Assembly: GCF_025642745.1 (NCBI RefSeq)
Contig: NZ_JANZKP010000014.1
Coordinates: 1 to 64,000 of the forward strand
DNA from: Cellulomonas sp. RIT-PI-Y
Lineage (GTDB): Bacteria; Actinomycetota; Actinomycetes; Actinomycetales; Cellulomonadaceae
Reading direction: 5' to 3'
Length of the DNA: 64,000 nt
Positions 46,875 through 57,148 of this stretch are shown here, piece after piece (position 1 is the stretch's first letter; each line of letters begins with the position of its first letter). The notes beneath the pieces are model-generated. The model was not told the origin of the DNA, searched no databases, and saw only the letters and a list, made by a program, of their open reading frames with translations. The position numbers were made by a program, and so were the translations under genes.

Positions 46875-47495
46875 GTGCGCCTGCGCCTCACTCCGCGCGA
46901 CACCTCGTTCTTCGATCTCCTCGCCGCCTCGGCGGCCCACCTCGTCACCGGCGCGAACCTCGTCGCCGAGCTGCTCGGGGCGGACCGCCAGACCCGCAAG
47001 GCGATCGCCAAGCAGATCAATGAGGTCGAGCACCTCGCCGACGAGGCGACCCACTCGATCATGCGGCGGCTGAACCAGACCTTCGTCACCCCGTTCGACC
47101 GGGACGACATCTACGCCCTGGCGTCCGCGCTGGACGACTGCATGGACTTCATGGAGGAGGCGACCGACCTGATCGTCCTCTACAAGCTGGAGGAGCTGCC
47201 GCCGCGGGTCTCCGACCAGGTCCAGGTGCTGCAGCGTTGCGCCGAGCTCACCGCCGAGGCGATGCCGAAGCTGCGCTCGATGGACTCGCTCAGCGATTAC
47301 TGGGTCGAGGTCAACCGGCTGGAGAACCAGGCGGACAAGTCGCACCGCAAGCTGCTGGCGCAGATGTTCGACGAGATCGCCGACCCGATCCAGCTGATGA
47401 AGCTGAAGGAGGTCGTCGAGAAGCTCGAGGACGCCGCCGACGCGTTCGAGAAGGTGGCGAACACCGTCGAGACCATCGCCCTCAAGGAGTCCTGA
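46875..47495 (+). CDS. DUF47 family phosphate-transport accessory protein (PhoU-like)
   Basis: 206 aa all-helical protein of the DUF47/PhoU-like family (Pit accessory protein). Features: DRQTRKAIAKQINEVEHLADEATHSIMRRLNQTFVTPFDRDDIYALASALDDCMDFMEEA. Such proteins bind metal and tune the activity of the PiT transporter encoded next. GTG start with GGGAG upstream. Followed after 6 bp by the transporter gene, so they are made together from the PHO-box promoter. Confidence 0.94.
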   Translation: MRLRLTPRDTSFFDLLAASAAHLVTGANLVAELLGADRQTRKAIAKQINEVEHLADEATHSIMRRLNQTFVTPFDRDDIYALASALDDCMDFMEEATDLIVLYKLEELPPRVSDQVQVLQRCAELTAEAMPKLRSMDSLSDYWVEVNRLENQADKSHRKLLAQMFDEIADPIQLMKLKEVVEKLEDAADAFEKVANTVETIALKES

Positions 47496-47501
47496 GCTCC
47501 C

Positions 47502-48503
47502 GTGGAGATCGCGCTCGTCGTCGTCGTTGTCGCGTTCGCGCTCGGCTTCGACTACACCAACGGGTTCCACGACGCGGCGAACGCCATCGCGACCTCGGTG
47601 TCCACCCGGGCACTGACTCCGCGGGCGGCGCTGCTGATGGCGGCCGTGTTCAACCTGCTCGGTGCCCTGCTCGGCACCCACGTGGCGACCACCATCGCGC
47701 ACGACATCGTCAGCATCGACGACGTGGCGCCACACTCCGGCCTGGTGATCGTGCTGTCCGCCCTGGTCGGCGCCATCACCTGGAACCTGATCACCTGGTG
47801 GCTCGGACTGCCGTCGTCCTCCACGCACGCTCTGATCGGCGGGTTGGCCGGTGTCGGCGTCGCCTCCGGGATCACCGTGCACTGGTCGGCGATCCTGGAC
47901 AAGGTCGTCATCCCGATGATCGTGTCCCCTCTGCTCGGCTTCGCGGCCGCGTTCGCGGTGATGGTCGGCGTGCTGTGGCTGGTCCGGCGCGCGTCGCCCG
48001 CCCCCGCGCAGCGTCGGTTCCGGCTCGCGCAGACCGCCTCGGCCGCCGCCATGGCGCTGGGGCACGGTCTGCAGGACGCCCAGAAGACGATGGGCGTCAT
48101 CGTGCTGGCGCTGGTCGCCGGCGGCTTCCACGACGGCGACTCGATCCCGCTCTGGGTCAAGCTGGCCGCCGCCACCGCGATCTCGCTGGGGACCTATTCG
48201 GGTGGCTGGCGGATCATGCGGACCCTGGGCCGCAAGATCATCGAGCTGGACCCGGCCCGCGGCTTCGTCGCCGAGTCGGTGTCCGCCGTGGTGCTCTACC
48301 TGAACGCCTACTGGCTGCACGCCCCGGTCTCCACCACCCACACGATCACCTCGGCGATCATGGGCGTCGGCGCCACCAAACGGCTGTCCGCGGTCCGATG
48401 GGGTGTCGCCAAGAGCATCGGCGCCGCCTGGATCCTGACCATCCCGGCGGCGGCCGCGGTGGCTGCCGTGGTCTACGTGGTGCTGCACGCCTTCCTGGGC
48501 TGA
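47502..48503 (+). CDS. pit: Inorganic phosphate transporter, PiT family
   Basis: 333 aa low-affinity phosphate/metal-phosphate symporter of the PiT family. The two halves each carry the family signature, here YTNGFHDAANAIATSVSTRAL near the N-terminus and STTHTITSAIMGVGATKRL near the C-terminus; about ten membrane helices are seen. GTG start. The usual GANDVAN form of the signature is replaced by GFHDAAN, as in actinobacterial PitA proteins. Partner of the DUF47 protein. Confidence 0.95.
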   Translation: MEIALVVVVVAFALGFDYTNGFHDAANAIATSVSTRALTPRAALLMAAVFNLLGALLGTHVATTIAHDIVSIDDVAPHSGLVIVLSALVGAITWNLITWWLGLPSSSTHALIGGLAGVGVASGITVHWSAILDKVVIPMIVSPLLGFAAAFAVMVGVLWLVRRASPAPAQRRFRLAQTASAAAMALGHGLQDAQKTMGVIVLALVAGGFHDGDSIPLWVKLAAATAISLGTYSGGWRIMRTLGRKIIELDPARGFVAESVSAVVLYLNAYWLHAPVSTTHTITSAIMGVGATKRLSAVRWGVAKSIGAAWILTIPAAAAVAAVVYVVLHAFLG

Positions 48504-48600
48504 CCGGCCCGTTCGGCTCACCCGATCGGCCTAGTCAGGCCATATCGCCCGTAACGCTTGAAGTGGACGAACCGCTTCGACGTCGGGTTCACTGCGTGTC

Positions 48601-49095
48601 ATGTCTGTGCGGAAGCTGAACCTCACCTATGTCCTCGGGGGCCTCGCTGTGGCCTCCCTCGCCCTCTCCGGCTGTAGCTCGAGCGCACCCGACGCGCAGC
48701 GGGACGAGTCGTCTGGTGAGATCACCGCGTCCTCCGACGCCAACGTGTTCACGGTGGCTGTCGGCGACTGCCTGGATCTCGCGTCCGCTGACCTCGCCGA
48801 CGAGGTCTCCTCGCTGCCTACGGTGCCCTGCTCCGACGCGCACGATTCCGAGATCTACGCCGAGGAGGAGCTGCCTGCCGGTGACTTCCCGACCGACCTC
48901 GACGCGCAGGCCGACGACTTCTGCTACGGCGAGTTCGCCACGTTTGTCGGGGTGCCGGCTGAGAACTCCTCCCTCGGCTACCAGCCGATGACCCCGACCG
49001 AGGGTGGGTGGGAGCAGATGGATGACCGCGTCGTCCAGTGCATCGTCATGAGCGCAGAGCCGGTGACGGGAACCTTGGAAGGCTCGGGACTCTGA
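48601..49095 (+). CDS. Septum-formation-domain-like lipoprotein
   Basis: 164 aa lipoprotein with a signal peptide and lipobox L-S-G-C at about residue 26. The mature part fits the actinobacterial septum formation family: VGDCLDLASADLADEVSSLPTVPCSDAHDSEIYAEEELP, with later cysteines in DDFCYGEF and VVQCIVM that can form two disulfides. Codon choice is less GC-biased than in neighbouring genes. Followed by a strong hairpin. Function in the envelope is inferred from the family only. Confidence 0.8.
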   Translation: MSVRKLNLTYVLGGLAVASLALSGCSSSAPDAQRDESSGEITASSDANVFTVAVGDCLDLASADLADEVSSLPTVPCSDAHDSEIYAEEELPAGDFPTDLDAQADDFCYGEFATFVGVPAENSSLGYQPMTPTEGGWEQMDDRVVQCIVMSAEPVTGTLEGSGL

Positions 49096-49114
49096 GCTGA
49101 TCGATCGCCTCGGC

Positions 49115-49150
49115 TGAGCGGCGCGTCCTGCACCACGGGCGCGCCGCTCA
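49115..49150. terminator. Hairpin terminator
   Basis: Perfect 11-bp stem (49115-49125 with 49140-49150) 19 bases after the lipoprotein stop. Confidence 0.8.
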
Positions 49151-49205
49151 CTCATGCCGGCCTCACCGAGTTTCGCACAAGGACGCCAGTCATCTACCGT
49201 TGTAT

Positions 49206-49224
49206 TTGATGAATCAATCATCAA
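49206..49224. promoter_or_regulatory. AT-rich inverted repeat before the secreted-protein gene
   Basis: TTGATGA-N5-TCATCAA, 7-bp arms, about 65 bases before the start codon in an unusually AT-rich patch. A possible operator; no regulator gene is nearby. Confidence 0.4.
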
Positions 49225-49290
49225 GATTTCTGGACTTGTTGTCATCGAATGGATAGCTTGGTCGTCCTATCGGAACAACAAGGGGGCATG

Positions 49291-49830
49291 ATGAAGCGTA
49301 GTATCGGTGTGACCGCAGTGCTCGGCATGGCATGTCTGCTCAGCGGGGGCGCGATCTCTCCGGCTATCGGCAGCGAGTCGTCGCCGACGACGACCAGTGT
49401 CACGGTCTTCGACGCGGCCGAGCCGACGATCCGGCCGGCGGCAGGTGAGACGGTGGTCGTCCATGAAGGCGCCACGACAACCACGTACGTGGGAGTGACG
49501 GCGGCCTGCACAGAGACGGTCACCGCCGGTTCTCCCACGAAGAGCGGGAGCATCGTCATGAGCACCGTCTCCTTCGCGCGGAGTGCCGGATGCTCGCCGA
49601 CGACGCAGGTCGCCACCGCGCGACTGTGGAGTTACCAGGGTGCACTGATCGGCTGGCGCGAAAACACATCGTCCAACACTTCCGTCATTGCCGGGGGTAA
49701 GGGTGTCGGTGTGATGACGAAGTTCACCTGCAAGAACTCCAATGCGACACAGTGGCGCAGCGGCGGATTCCTCGGTTCGGCTGGGAATCCGACGTACGGC
49801 GCGTCGGTCACGTTGAGCTGCGGCGGCTGA
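49291..49830 (+). CDS. Secreted hypothetical protein
   Basis: 179 aa. N-terminal signal peptide (MKRSIGVTAVLGMACLLSGG) then a threonine/serine-rich exported part with four cysteines (TAACTE, AGCSPT, FTCKN, LSCGG), so two disulfides are likely; the C-terminal half looks like a small beta-rich domain (MTKFTCKNSNATQWRSGGF, SVTLSCGG). ATG 49291 leaves four bases after AGGGGG; ATG 49288 is too close and a start at 49249 has no site. Codon use is clearly less GC-rich than the rest of the window. No known family recognised. Confidence 0.7.
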   Translation: MKRSIGVTAVLGMACLLSGGAISPAIGSESSPTTTSVTVFDAAEPTIRPAAGETVVVHEGATTTTYVGVTAACTETVTAGSPTKSGSIVMSTVSFARSAGCSPTTQVATARLWSYQGALIGWRENTSSNTSVIAGGKGVGVMTKFTCKNSNATQWRSGGFLGSAGNPTYGASVTLSCGG

Positions 49831-49852
49831 GCGAAATGGCGTAAAAGGCCCC

Positions 49853-49887
49853 GCTCTCCCGCGCCGAGCGCTGTGGCGCGGGAGGGC
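49853..49887. terminator. Bidirectional hairpin terminator
   Basis: A 13-bp stem (49853-49865 with 49875-49887, one G-T pair) between the convergent secreted-protein and mutT1 genes. On the plus strand an AAAAGG run precedes it. Confidence 0.75.
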
Positions 49888-49893
49888 GACTCG

Positions 49894-50928
49894 TCAGGGC
49901 AGGTGCCGCTCCACCGCCAGCACCCGCCGCCGCCCGCGTTCGTCGGCTGCCGTCGCGACGTGGGCGACCAGCATCTCCCCGGGGTGCAGCCACGGATCGG
50001 CCGTCGGCAGTTCCGCACGGGCCTTGGTGCGGGCGTGGCCGGCCAGGACGCCGACCACGGTGGGCAGCACCGGCCGGTGGGTGCACAGCGCCAGGTCGAC
50101 CTGTCCGGCCCGGGCGGCGATCAGCGCCTCGACGGCGTCCGCGGTCGCCCCCGGGTCGTGCGCGTGCGCGTGCTCGGTCAGCGGCTCGAGCTCGCCGATC
50201 GGCAGCCCGGCCGCGGTGGCATAGGGCTCCACGGTGCCGTGGCAGCGCGCCCAGGGGCTGGTGACGAGTTCCGCGACGCCGAAGGCAGACAGCAGCGGGA
50301 CCAGGTCCTCGGCCTGGCGGCGCCCGACCGGGGTCAGCGGCCGGGTCAGTTCCTCCGCGCCGTGGGCGGCGCGACTGCGGGCGCGACCGTGCCGGACGAC
50401 CACGACCGCGCGGGTGTCCAGGCGCCCCTTGGTGTGCGCTCTGACCAGGGCGTCCAACGGTTCGGCGTCGGCGCGCCGGGTGAGCTTGCGCCGGGCGACC
50501 TCGGCGTCCATCCAGGCGACCCGGTCGATCTCGGTGGCCGCGGCGGGCGCGAACGGCGGGCGGGCGTGCAGGGCGGGGCCCTCGGGGCGGCCGGCGACCT
50601 GCGCGGCCCAGTAGTGCACCCGCTTGTGCCGACCGTCGTTCAGCGCGTACTGCAGGCCGGGCAGCGGGCGGCCGAGCACGATCGGCAGCCCGGTCTCCTC
50701 CTCGACCTCGCGGATCGCGGCGACGGTGACGTGCTCCCCGGGTTCGACCTTGCCCTTGGGCCAGGACCAGTCGCGGTAGCGCGGGCGGTGCACCAGGGCG
50801 ACCTGGAGCCGGCCCTGCCGCACCCGCCAGACCAGGGCGCCGGCCGCCTCGACGACCGCGGGCCGCCGGGCATCCCGGGCGGTGCGTGCGGCCCGGGCGG
50901 CCTCGGCGACGGTGGTGCCAGAGCTCAT
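49894..50928 (-). CDS. mutT1: Two-domain Nudix hydrolase/histidine phosphatase (MutT1-type)
   Basis: 344 aa. N-terminal Nudix domain with a full Nudix box ([22 protein letters not shown]) and C-terminal histidine-phosphatase domain with [10 protein letters not shown] and the later catalytic [10 protein letters not shown]. This is the architecture of mycobacterial MutT1, which degrades 8-oxo-dGTP and diadenosine polyphosphates. In Mycobacterium tuberculosis mutT1 also sits next to ppk1, as here. ATG overlaps the ppk stop by 4 bp, so the long upstream frame is not used. Confidence 0.93.
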   Translation of the reverse strand: MSSGTTVAEAARAARTARDARRPAVVEAAGALVWRVRQGRLQVALVHRPRYRDWSWPKGKVEPGEHVTVAAIREVEEETGLPIVLGRPLPGLQYALNDGRHKRVHYWAAQVAGRPEGPALHARPPFAPAAATEIDRVAWMDAEVARRKLTRRADAEPLDALVRAHTKGRLDTRAVVVVRHGRARSRAAHGAEELTRPLTPVGRRQAEDLVPLLSAFGVAELVTSPWARCHGTVEPYATAAGLPIGELEPLTEHAHAHDPGATADAVEALIAARAGQVDLALCTHRPVLPTVVGVLAGHARTKARAELPTADPWLHPGEMLVAHVATAADERGRRRVLAVERHLP

Positions 50929-53438
50929 CGGCCCGCGCCCAGCCGCCGACGCTGCCGGTAGATCAGGGCGGACTGCAGGTCGCGCAGCCGACCGTCCGCG
51001 CCGGTGGCGTGCCGGTCCCAGGTGCCGTCGGGTCCCAGGTGCCAGGAGACGGTGGCGTCGGACATCGACTCGTCCATCAGGTCGACCAGCTCGGCGACCT
51101 GCTCGGGCTCGGCGATCCGGACCAGGGCCTCGACCCGGCGGTCCAGGTTGCGGTGCATGAGGTCCGCGGAGCCGATGAACACCTCCGGGCCGGGGATCAG
51201 GACGTCGGACTCCTTGCCACCGTCCACCAGGTCCTTGCGCATTCCGCCGTCGGCGCAGAACGCGTACACCCGGGAGTGCTCCAGGAACCGGCCGAGGATC
51301 GAGCGCACCCGGACGGTCTCGGACAGGCCGGGGACGCCGGGTCGCATGGCGCAGATGCCGCGGACCACCAGGTCGACCGGCACCCCGACCTGCGAGGCGC
51401 GGTACAGGGCGTCGATGGTCTCCTCGTCGACCATGGAGTTGACCTTGAGCTTGATCCAGCTGGGCCGGCCCTCCCGCGCCGCCTGCGCCTCGCGCTCGAT
51501 CCGCTCGATCAGGCCGGAGCGCACCGACCGCGGGGCGACCAGCAGGCGGTGGAACCGGGACTTGGGCGCGTAGCCGGACAGCTGGTTGAACAGCCGGGTC
51601 AGGTCCTGCCCGACGTCCGGGTCGCTGGTGAGCAGACCGAGGTCGGTGTAGATCCGGGCGGTCTTCGGGTTGTAGTTGCCGGTGCCGACGTGGCAGTACC
51701 GGCGCAGCCCGTCGGACTCCTGCCGGACGACCAAGGACAGCTTGGCGTGCGTCTTCAGGCCGACGATGCCGTAGACCACGTGCACGCCCGCCTGCTCCAG
51801 CTTGCGGGCCCATCCGATGTTGGCCTGCTCGTCGAACCGGGCCTTGATCTCGACCAGGGCCAGCACCTGCTTGCCCGCCTCGGCGGCATCGATCAGGGCG
51901 TCGACGATCGGCGAGTCGCCGGAGGTGCGGTACAGGGTCTGCTTGATCGCCAGCACCTTGGGGTCGGCGGCCGCCTGCTCCAGGAAGGTCTGCACCGAGG
52001 TGCTGAACGAGTCGTAGGGGTGGTGCAGCAGGACGTCCCGGGTCCGGATCGCCGCGAAGACGTCGGTCGGGGTGGCGGACTCCACCTCGGCCAGGAACCG
52101 GTGCGTGGTCGGCACGAACTTCGGGTACTGCAGGTCCGGGCGCTCCAGGTCGGCGATCAGGTTCAGGCCGGTGTGGTCCAGCGGAGCGGGCAGCTCGTAG
52201 ACCTCCTCCTCGACCACGCCGAGCTCGCGGATGAGCAGCTGGCGGATCCGCGGGCTGATCGACCGGGCGACCTCCAGCCGGACCGGCGGACCGAACCGGC
52301 GGCGCAGCAGCTCCTTCTCCAGCGCCTGCAGCAGGTTCTCGGCGTCGTCCTCCTCGACCTCCACGTCCTCGTTGCGGGTGACCCGGAAGGTGTGGTGCTC
52401 GCGGATCTCCATGCCCGGGAACAGGTAGTCCAGGTGCTGGGCGATCACGTCCTCGATCGGGACGAAGGACATCGGGCGCTGGTCCATCGGCGCCTGCCCG
52501 GCGGTGGCGGTGGGGCGGCCCTTGGCGTCCACCGCGATGTAGCGGGGCAGCAGCGGCGGCACCTTGACCCGGGCGAAGTGCTCCTTGCCGGTGGTGGGGT
52601 TCGCCACGACCACGGCCAGGTTGAGCGACAGGCCGGAGATGTACGGGAACGGGTGCGCGGGGTCGACCGCCAGTGGGGTCAGCACCGGGAAGATCTGCTT
52701 GCGGAAGAACTTGCGCAGCCGGTCCTGCTCGGCCTCACCGAGCTCTTCCCAGCGGACCAGGGTGATGCCCTCGGCGGCCAGGGCGGGCTGCACCTGCTCG
52801 GTGAAGACCGCGGCGTGCCGCTCCATCAGCTCGTGCGCGCGCTCGCTGATCGACTCCAGCACCCGGCGCGGGCTGAGACCGGAGGCGGCGGTGACCGCCA
52901 GCCCGGCCGCGATCCGGCGCTTCAGGCCGGCCACCCGGACCATGAAGAACTCGTCCAGGTTGGAGGCGAAGATCGCCAGGTACCGGACCCGCTCCAGCAG
53001 GGGCTGGCCGTCGTCCTCGCCCATCTCCAGCACGCGCTGGTTGAAGGCCAGCCAGGACAGCTCCCGGTCCAGGAACCGGTCATCGGGCAGCGGCTCGGAC
53101 GCGGGGAGCCCGGCGGGCTCGGCCTCGGCCACCGGCGCGATGTGCTCTGCGATGTGCGCGGCCAGTTCCGGTGCCAGCGGCCGGCCGGTGCGGGTGCGAC
53201 CGTCCTCGGTCACCCCGTCGGCCGCGGAGGTGCTGGCCGCGACGGTGCCGTTGGCCCGCGCGGCGGGCTGGTCGGCGGTCGGCTGCCGGCGGGCACGGCC
53301 GGTGGTCGAACGGCTGCTGGTCGTCGAGCGGCTGCCGGTGCCGGTGCTGCCGGCCGCGGAGCTACGACTGGTGCTGGTCGTGGCGGCGCTGGTCCGCCGG
53401 GTGCGACCGCGGGGCTGCTGGTCCGGGTTGTCGCTCAT
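50925..53438 (-). CDS. ppk1: Polyphosphate kinase
   Basis: 837 aa PPK1, which reversibly makes polyphosphate from ATP. The phospho-histidine is in [25 protein letters not shown] (His about 582), the second active-site histidine in [19 protein letters not shown] (about 762); the N-terminal part begins [20 protein letters not shown] low-complexity N-terminal extension of about 95 residues rich in Ser, Thr and Arg precedes the catalytic core, absent in E. coli PPK. ATG 53438. Operon ppk1-mutT1. Confidence 0.96.
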   Translation of the reverse strand: MSDNPDQQPRGRTRRTSAATTSTSRSSAAGSTGTGSRSTTSSRSTTGRARRQPTADQPAARANGTVAASTSAADGVTEDGRTRTGRPLAPELAAHIAEHIAPVAEAEPAGLPASEPLPDDRFLDRELSWLAFNQRVLEMGEDDGQPLLERVRYLAIFASNLDEFFMVRVAGLKRRIAAGLAVTAASGLSPRRVLESISERAHELMERHAAVFTEQVQPALAAEGITLVRWEELGEAEQDRLRKFFRKQIFPVLTPLAVDPAHPFPYISGLSLNLAVVVANPTTGKEHFARVKVPPLLPRYIAVDAKGRPTATAGQAPMDQRPMSFVPIEDVIAQHLDYLFPGMEIREHHTFRVTRNEDVEVEEDDAENLLQALEKELLRRRFGPPVRLEVARSISPRIRQLLIRELGVVEEEVYELPAPLDHTGLNLIADLERPDLQYPKFVPTTHRFLAEVESATPTDVFAAIRTRDVLLHHPYDSFSTSVQTFLEQAAADPKVLAIKQTLYRTSGDSPIVDALIDAAEAGKQVLALVEIKARFDEQANIGWARKLEQAGVHVVYGIVGLKTHAKLSLVVRQESDGLRRYCHVGTGNYNPKTARIYTDLGLLTSDPDVGQDLTRLFNQLSGYAPKSRFHRLLVAPRSVRSGLIERIEREAQAAREGRPSWIKLKVNSMVDEETIDALYRASQVGVPVDLVVRGICAMRPGVPGLSETVRVRSILGRFLEHSRVYAFCADGGMRKDLVDGGKESDVLIPGPEVFIGSADLMHRNLDRRVEALVRIAEPEQVAELVDLMDESMSDATVSWHLGPDGTWDRHATGADGRLRDLQSALIYRQRRRLGAGR

Positions 53439-53531
53439 CGCCCCATGGTGGCACTGGAAGGTGTCCAGCGGGTGACCGAGATCCGAGCCCTGGGGACCAC
53501 GGCCGTCCGTGGCGGCTTGTGGAGGGGCGGG

Positions 53532-54413
53532 TCACCGTCGGTAGACGACGTGCACCGCGCTGCGGTCGAAGCCCGCGCGTCGGTAGGTCCGCACCGCGGC
53601 GGCGTTGTCGCCCTCGGTGTAGAGGACCGCGGTCCTCAGTCCGCGATCGGCCAGCTGGGCCAGCATCCGGTCGGTGAGCAGCCGGCCCAGTCCGCGGCCC
53701 TGGGCCTGCGGATGGACGCCGAGCACGTAGATCTCGCCCTCGTCCTCACCCGGTGGCACCTTGGTCCAGCCGGCGGCCAGCAGCCGGCCGTCCACGGTCG
53801 ACTCGGCCAGCAGGAAACCCGCCGGGTCGAACCACGGCTCGGCCTCGCGGGCGTCCAGGTCCTCCCGGGTCAGGCGGCCCTGCTCCGGGTGGTGGGCGAA
53901 GGCGGCGGCGTTCAGCTCCAGCCACGCGGCCTCGTCCCGGCCCGGGACGAAGGCCCGGATCCGCAGCTCGGGTGGGGTGGGCGCCGGGTCGGCGGGCGCG
54001 GGGAGCGGGTCGAGTCGCATCTGCCAGAGCTCCCGCACCACCGGCAGGTGCCGGGCGGCGGCGAGCGCGCGGGCCGCGGGCAGGTCGCCGTGCGCCCAGA
54101 GGTCGACCGGGGCCGTCAGTGCGTCGATCAGTGCGGAACCGAGACCCTGGCGGCGGTGGTCCGGGTGCACGACCAGCTCCGCGGTGGCCTGCCCCGGGTC
54201 GCGCAGATCGAGCTGGGCGTACCCGGCCGGTGCGGCCGGATCGCCGGCCGTGAGGTGGTGGATCGCCGGTCCGGCGCCGGTGAGCCAGAGCAGGGGCTGT
54301 TCGGAGAGCGGATCGACGCCGTCCGCCGCCGCGGCCGCTCGGGCCAGGGTGCGTACGGCGTCGGCGTCGGCGCTGCTCAGGGGACCGGTGCTGCGGCGGA
54401 GGTCGGCGGTCAT
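53532..54413 (-). CDS. mshD: Mycothiol synthase
   Basis: 293 aa protein with two GNAT acetyltransferase domains; transfers acetyl from acetyl-CoA to Cys-GlcN-Ins in the last step of mycothiol synthesis. Domain 1 has AELVVHPDHRRQGLGSALID, domain 2 has EIYVLGVHPQAQGRGLGRLLTDRMLAQL and the closing TAVLYTEGDNAAAVRTYRRAGF. ATG with a TAGGCA(T) hexamer six bases upstream, so the mRNA may be leaderless. Presence of mycothiol confirms an actinobacterium. Confidence 0.95.
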   Translation of the reverse strand: MTADLRRSTGPLSSADADAVRTLARAAAAADGVDPLSEQPLLWLTGAGPAIHHLTAGDPAAPAGYAQLDLRDPGQATAELVVHPDHRRQGLGSALIDALTAPVDLWAHGDLPAARALAAARHLPVVRELWQMRLDPLPAPADPAPTPPELRIRAFVPGRDEAAWLELNAAAFAHHPEQGRLTREDLDAREAEPWFDPAGFLLAESTVDGRLLAAGWTKVPPGEDEGEIYVLGVHPQAQGRGLGRLLTDRMLAQLADRGLRTAVLYTEGDNAAAVRTYRRAGFDRSAVHVVYRR

Positions 54414-54641
54414 GGCACATGCCTATCAGCCGCTCCGGTGCACCAGCCCTCAGGGCCAGGGGAGATGGCTACTCATGCGTGGGTGAATCGCACTCTGGTC
54501 GAGTCGATTTACTACTCGGGTCGTGCGTGATCAGTACCCCACCGGGAGCTGTTAACCCCTGAGTTGGACGGCGAACGGCGCCGATGCGGGGGCCGCTTCC
54601 TAGGGTCGCGGTCATTCCGCCCCCCGCTTGAGAGGTGCTCC
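54414..54641. other. Divergent spacer mshD / LuxR-type gene
   Basis: 228 bp. Holds the probable mshD promoter and, on the plus strand, TAGGGT at 54601-54606 as a -10 for the regulator. The variants ACTCATGCGTGG and CGGGTCGTGCGTG resemble one another and a stretch near 54545-54565 is less GC-rich, but no clear operator emerges. Confidence 0.35.
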
Positions 54642-57104
54642 GTGCTCCGCGATCTCGCACTCACGCTCGACGCCGTCGAGTCCTGGCTCGACCTGGGACG
54701 GGACGTGGTGATCCGTGGTGACGACGGATCCGGGCGCAGCACCGTCCTCCGGGGGCTGGCCGGACGACTGACCGAGCGCGGCGATCGGACCCTGCTGCTC
54801 ACCGCTGCCGGCCCGCGCGATCACGCCGCCCTGCTCGCCCACCCGTCGTTCCCGCCCGCGCTCGCGGACGCCAGCAGCGTCGAGCTCGCGCGCTGGCTGG
54901 GTGACGAGCTCTCCGGTGAGCACGTCACCCTGCTGATCGACGACGCCGCCGACCTGGACCCGTGCAGCGCGCAGGTGGTCCGTCAGGCACTGGCCCGGTC
55001 CGGGGGCGCCGTCGTCCTGACCGCCGGTGGCCGACGTCGCGACACGGAGGGCGCCGGTGCCGTCCTCTGCGCCGAGCGGGCCCCGGCCGACGTGTGGCTC
55101 CGCCCGCTGACCTACAGCTCGGTGTTCGAGCAGATCGCGACCGCCCTGGGTGCGCCGGCCGACGTCCCGCTGGTCGCGTCGGTGGCGGCCCGGTCGGCGG
55201 GCAATCCCCGGGTGGTCGACGCCCTGGTGGACGCGGCGCGGTACGCCGGGGCGATCGAGCTGCGGGACGGCCGGTGGCATGCGGTCGCGATCGCCAAGGG
55301 TCTTCCCCTGGACGCCGTGGTGAACGCCTTCGTGCCGCGGTTGCCCGCCGCCGAGGCCGAGGCGCTGGAGCTGCTGTCCTGGCTCGGCCCGGCCGCGGCC
55401 GAGGACGTGGCGCAGTGGGTGCCGCCCGAGCTGGTCGGGCGGCTGGTCGACCGGGGGCGCCTGATCGGTTCCCAGGACCGTCGCGGTCGGCCGACCCTGG
55501 CGGTGTCGCCACCGGCGCTCGCGGCCGCACTGCGCTCGGGGTTGAGCCTCCGGCGCCGGGCCGAGTTCACCGAGCGGGCAGGCGCGACGGCCCACCGGCC
55601 CCGGGCCGACCACCGGTCGCCGCTGGACGTGGTGTTCGAGCCTGCACCGGACGAGGTGGGGCTGGGCGCGCTGTGGACCGCCGGGCTGGCGGCGCGGATC
55701 GAGGAGGACGAGGTCGCACGGGAGTCCGACCTGCGCGCCCGGTGGCTGGCCACTCCGTCGGTCCGGACCGCGAACGCCTACCTCACCCTGGTGCGCCGAC
55801 GGCCGGAACGTGAACGGATCGCCGCCGTCTACCGGCAGACCGCGCTGTCCGACCGGGACGACCCGCTGGACCGGGCCCTGTACCGGCTGCAGCAGCTGGT
55901 CTGGGCGCAGTGGAGCGGACAGGGCCGGTCGGCCGTCGTCGCCCTGGCCGCCGCGCACGCGGAGGACCTGCGTCCGCTGATAGAACTGGACGCGCAGCGC
56001 GAGCAGGTGCTGGCCCTGGCCCGGGCGGGCGAGCCGGTCGACGCGGCGGTGCGGGCACTGCCCCCGGTCGGGGGCGGGACGCGCGCCGCGGTGCAGGCCG
56101 CCGTGCTGGCGGGCGTCCTGATCGAGGTGGGGCGCCCGGACCTCGCTTTCCCGCTCGCCGATCGGGGCGACCTGACGGATCAGCCGGGTCTGCTCGGGCA
56201 CTTCCTGGCGGGCCTGCGCGCGTCGGCGCTGCTGTTGCTGGGGGACTGGGCGGAGGTGGAGCGGCAGTCCCGCGGTCTGCTGGAGACCGCCTGCGCGGAG
56301 CTGGACGCCCCGGGCATCCGGGTGCACTCGTGCCTGCTCGCCGAGGTGCTGTCCCTGACCGGCCGCCCCGACCAGTCCTGGCTCGCGGTGAGCCTGGCGC
56401 TGCGCTTCGGCACCTCCGGACCCGCCGAGGAGCCGTTCTTCCGCCGGGCGCTGGCCCTGGCCGCCTCGATCCGGGTGCAGCTCGGCGACCGGTCGACCGC
56501 TGAGGGGATGCTGACCGAGCTCCGGGCGGCGCCGATCCGGTACCGCCCGCTGATCGACTCCCTGCTCCCGCTGGCCGAGACGCTGGTCGCCCACGCCGGG
56601 ACCGCCGAGGAATCGGCCGCGGCGGACCGGGCGCTGTGGGAGGAGGGACTGCGGCTGGTGGAGTGCGGTCAGATCGGCGTCGCGCTGGAGTGCTGGCTGC
56701 GTCGTCCGGGCCGCTACACCGTCGACCAGCTGGCCGTGATCGAGGCGCAGCTCGACCGGGTGACCATGCCGATGCTCGCGCCGTGGTACCGGCTGCACCG
56801 CGCCTTCACCGACGACGACTCCGACGCGATGCGGTCCGCCCTGGCCGAGGTGCCGCCCGCCGCGGAGCTCGCGGTGGTGGTCCGCGGGGTCCTGGGGCTG
56901 ACAGAGTCCTGCCCGGCCCCGGCACAGGTGTTGTCCGAGCGTGAGCGCGGGGTGGCGGAGCTGGCCGCGCTGGGGTGGGACGACCGGGCGATCGCCGCCG
57001 AGCTGTTCCTGAGCCTGGGCAGCACCCGGTTGCACCTCGACCACGCCCTGACGAAGCTCGGCCTGGACGACCGCGTGCAGCTGGCCCGGATCGAGCTCGG
57101 CTGA
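54642..57104 (+). CDS. Large ATP-binding LuxR-type transcriptional regulator (LAL-like)
   Basis: 820 aa. The N-terminal ATPase domain has a Walker A variant GDDGSGRST (near residue 27) and Walker B VTLLIDDAADLDP; the middle is helical, likely TPR-like; the C-terminus carries a LuxR-type helix-turn-helix (LSERERGVAELAALGWDDRAIAAELFLSLGSTRLHLDHALTKLGLDDRVQLARIELG). GTG 54642 has GAGAGG upstream and begins the conserved part. LAL-type proteins often activate secondary-metabolism or stress genes. The gene next to it encodes a flavoprotein; a target is not evident. Confidence 0.88.
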   Translation: MLRDLALTLDAVESWLDLGRDVVIRGDDGSGRSTVLRGLAGRLTERGDRTLLLTAAGPRDHAALLAHPSFPPALADASSVELARWLGDELSGEHVTLLIDDAADLDPCSAQVVRQALARSGGAVVLTAGGRRRDTEGAGAVLCAERAPADVWLRPLTYSSVFEQIATALGAPADVPLVASVAARSAGNPRVVDALVDAARYAGAIELRDGRWHAVAIAKGLPLDAVVNAFVPRLPAAEAEALELLSWLGPAAAEDVAQWVPPELVGRLVDRGRLIGSQDRRGRPTLAVSPPALAAALRSGLSLRRRAEFTERAGATAHRPRADHRSPLDVVFEPAPDEVGLGALWTAGLAARIEEDEVARESDLRARWLATPSVRTANAYLTLVRRRPERERIAAVYRQTALSDRDDPLDRALYRLQQLVWAQWSGQGRSAVVALAAAHAEDLRPLIELDAQREQVLALARAGEPVDAAVRALPPVGGGTRAAVQAAVLAGVLIEVGRPDLAFPLADRGDLTDQPGLLGHFLAGLRASALLLLGDWAEVERQSRGLLETACAELDAPGIRVHSCLLAEVLSLTGRPDQSWLAVSLALRFGTSGPAEEPFFRRALALAASIRVQLGDRSTAEGMLTELRAAPIRYRPLIDSLLPLAETLVAHAGTAEESAAADRALWEEGLRLVECGQIGVALECWLRRPGRYTVDQLAVIEAQLDRVTMPMLAPWYRLHRAFTDDDSDAMRSALAEVPPAAELAVVVRGVLGLTESCPAPAQVLSERERGVAELAALGWDDRAIAAELFLSLGSTRLHLDHALTKLGLDDRVQLARIELG

Positions 57105-57148
57105 GGGCGGTCCGGGAACGTCGGCGGGGTCGGAGGCGTTGACCGACC

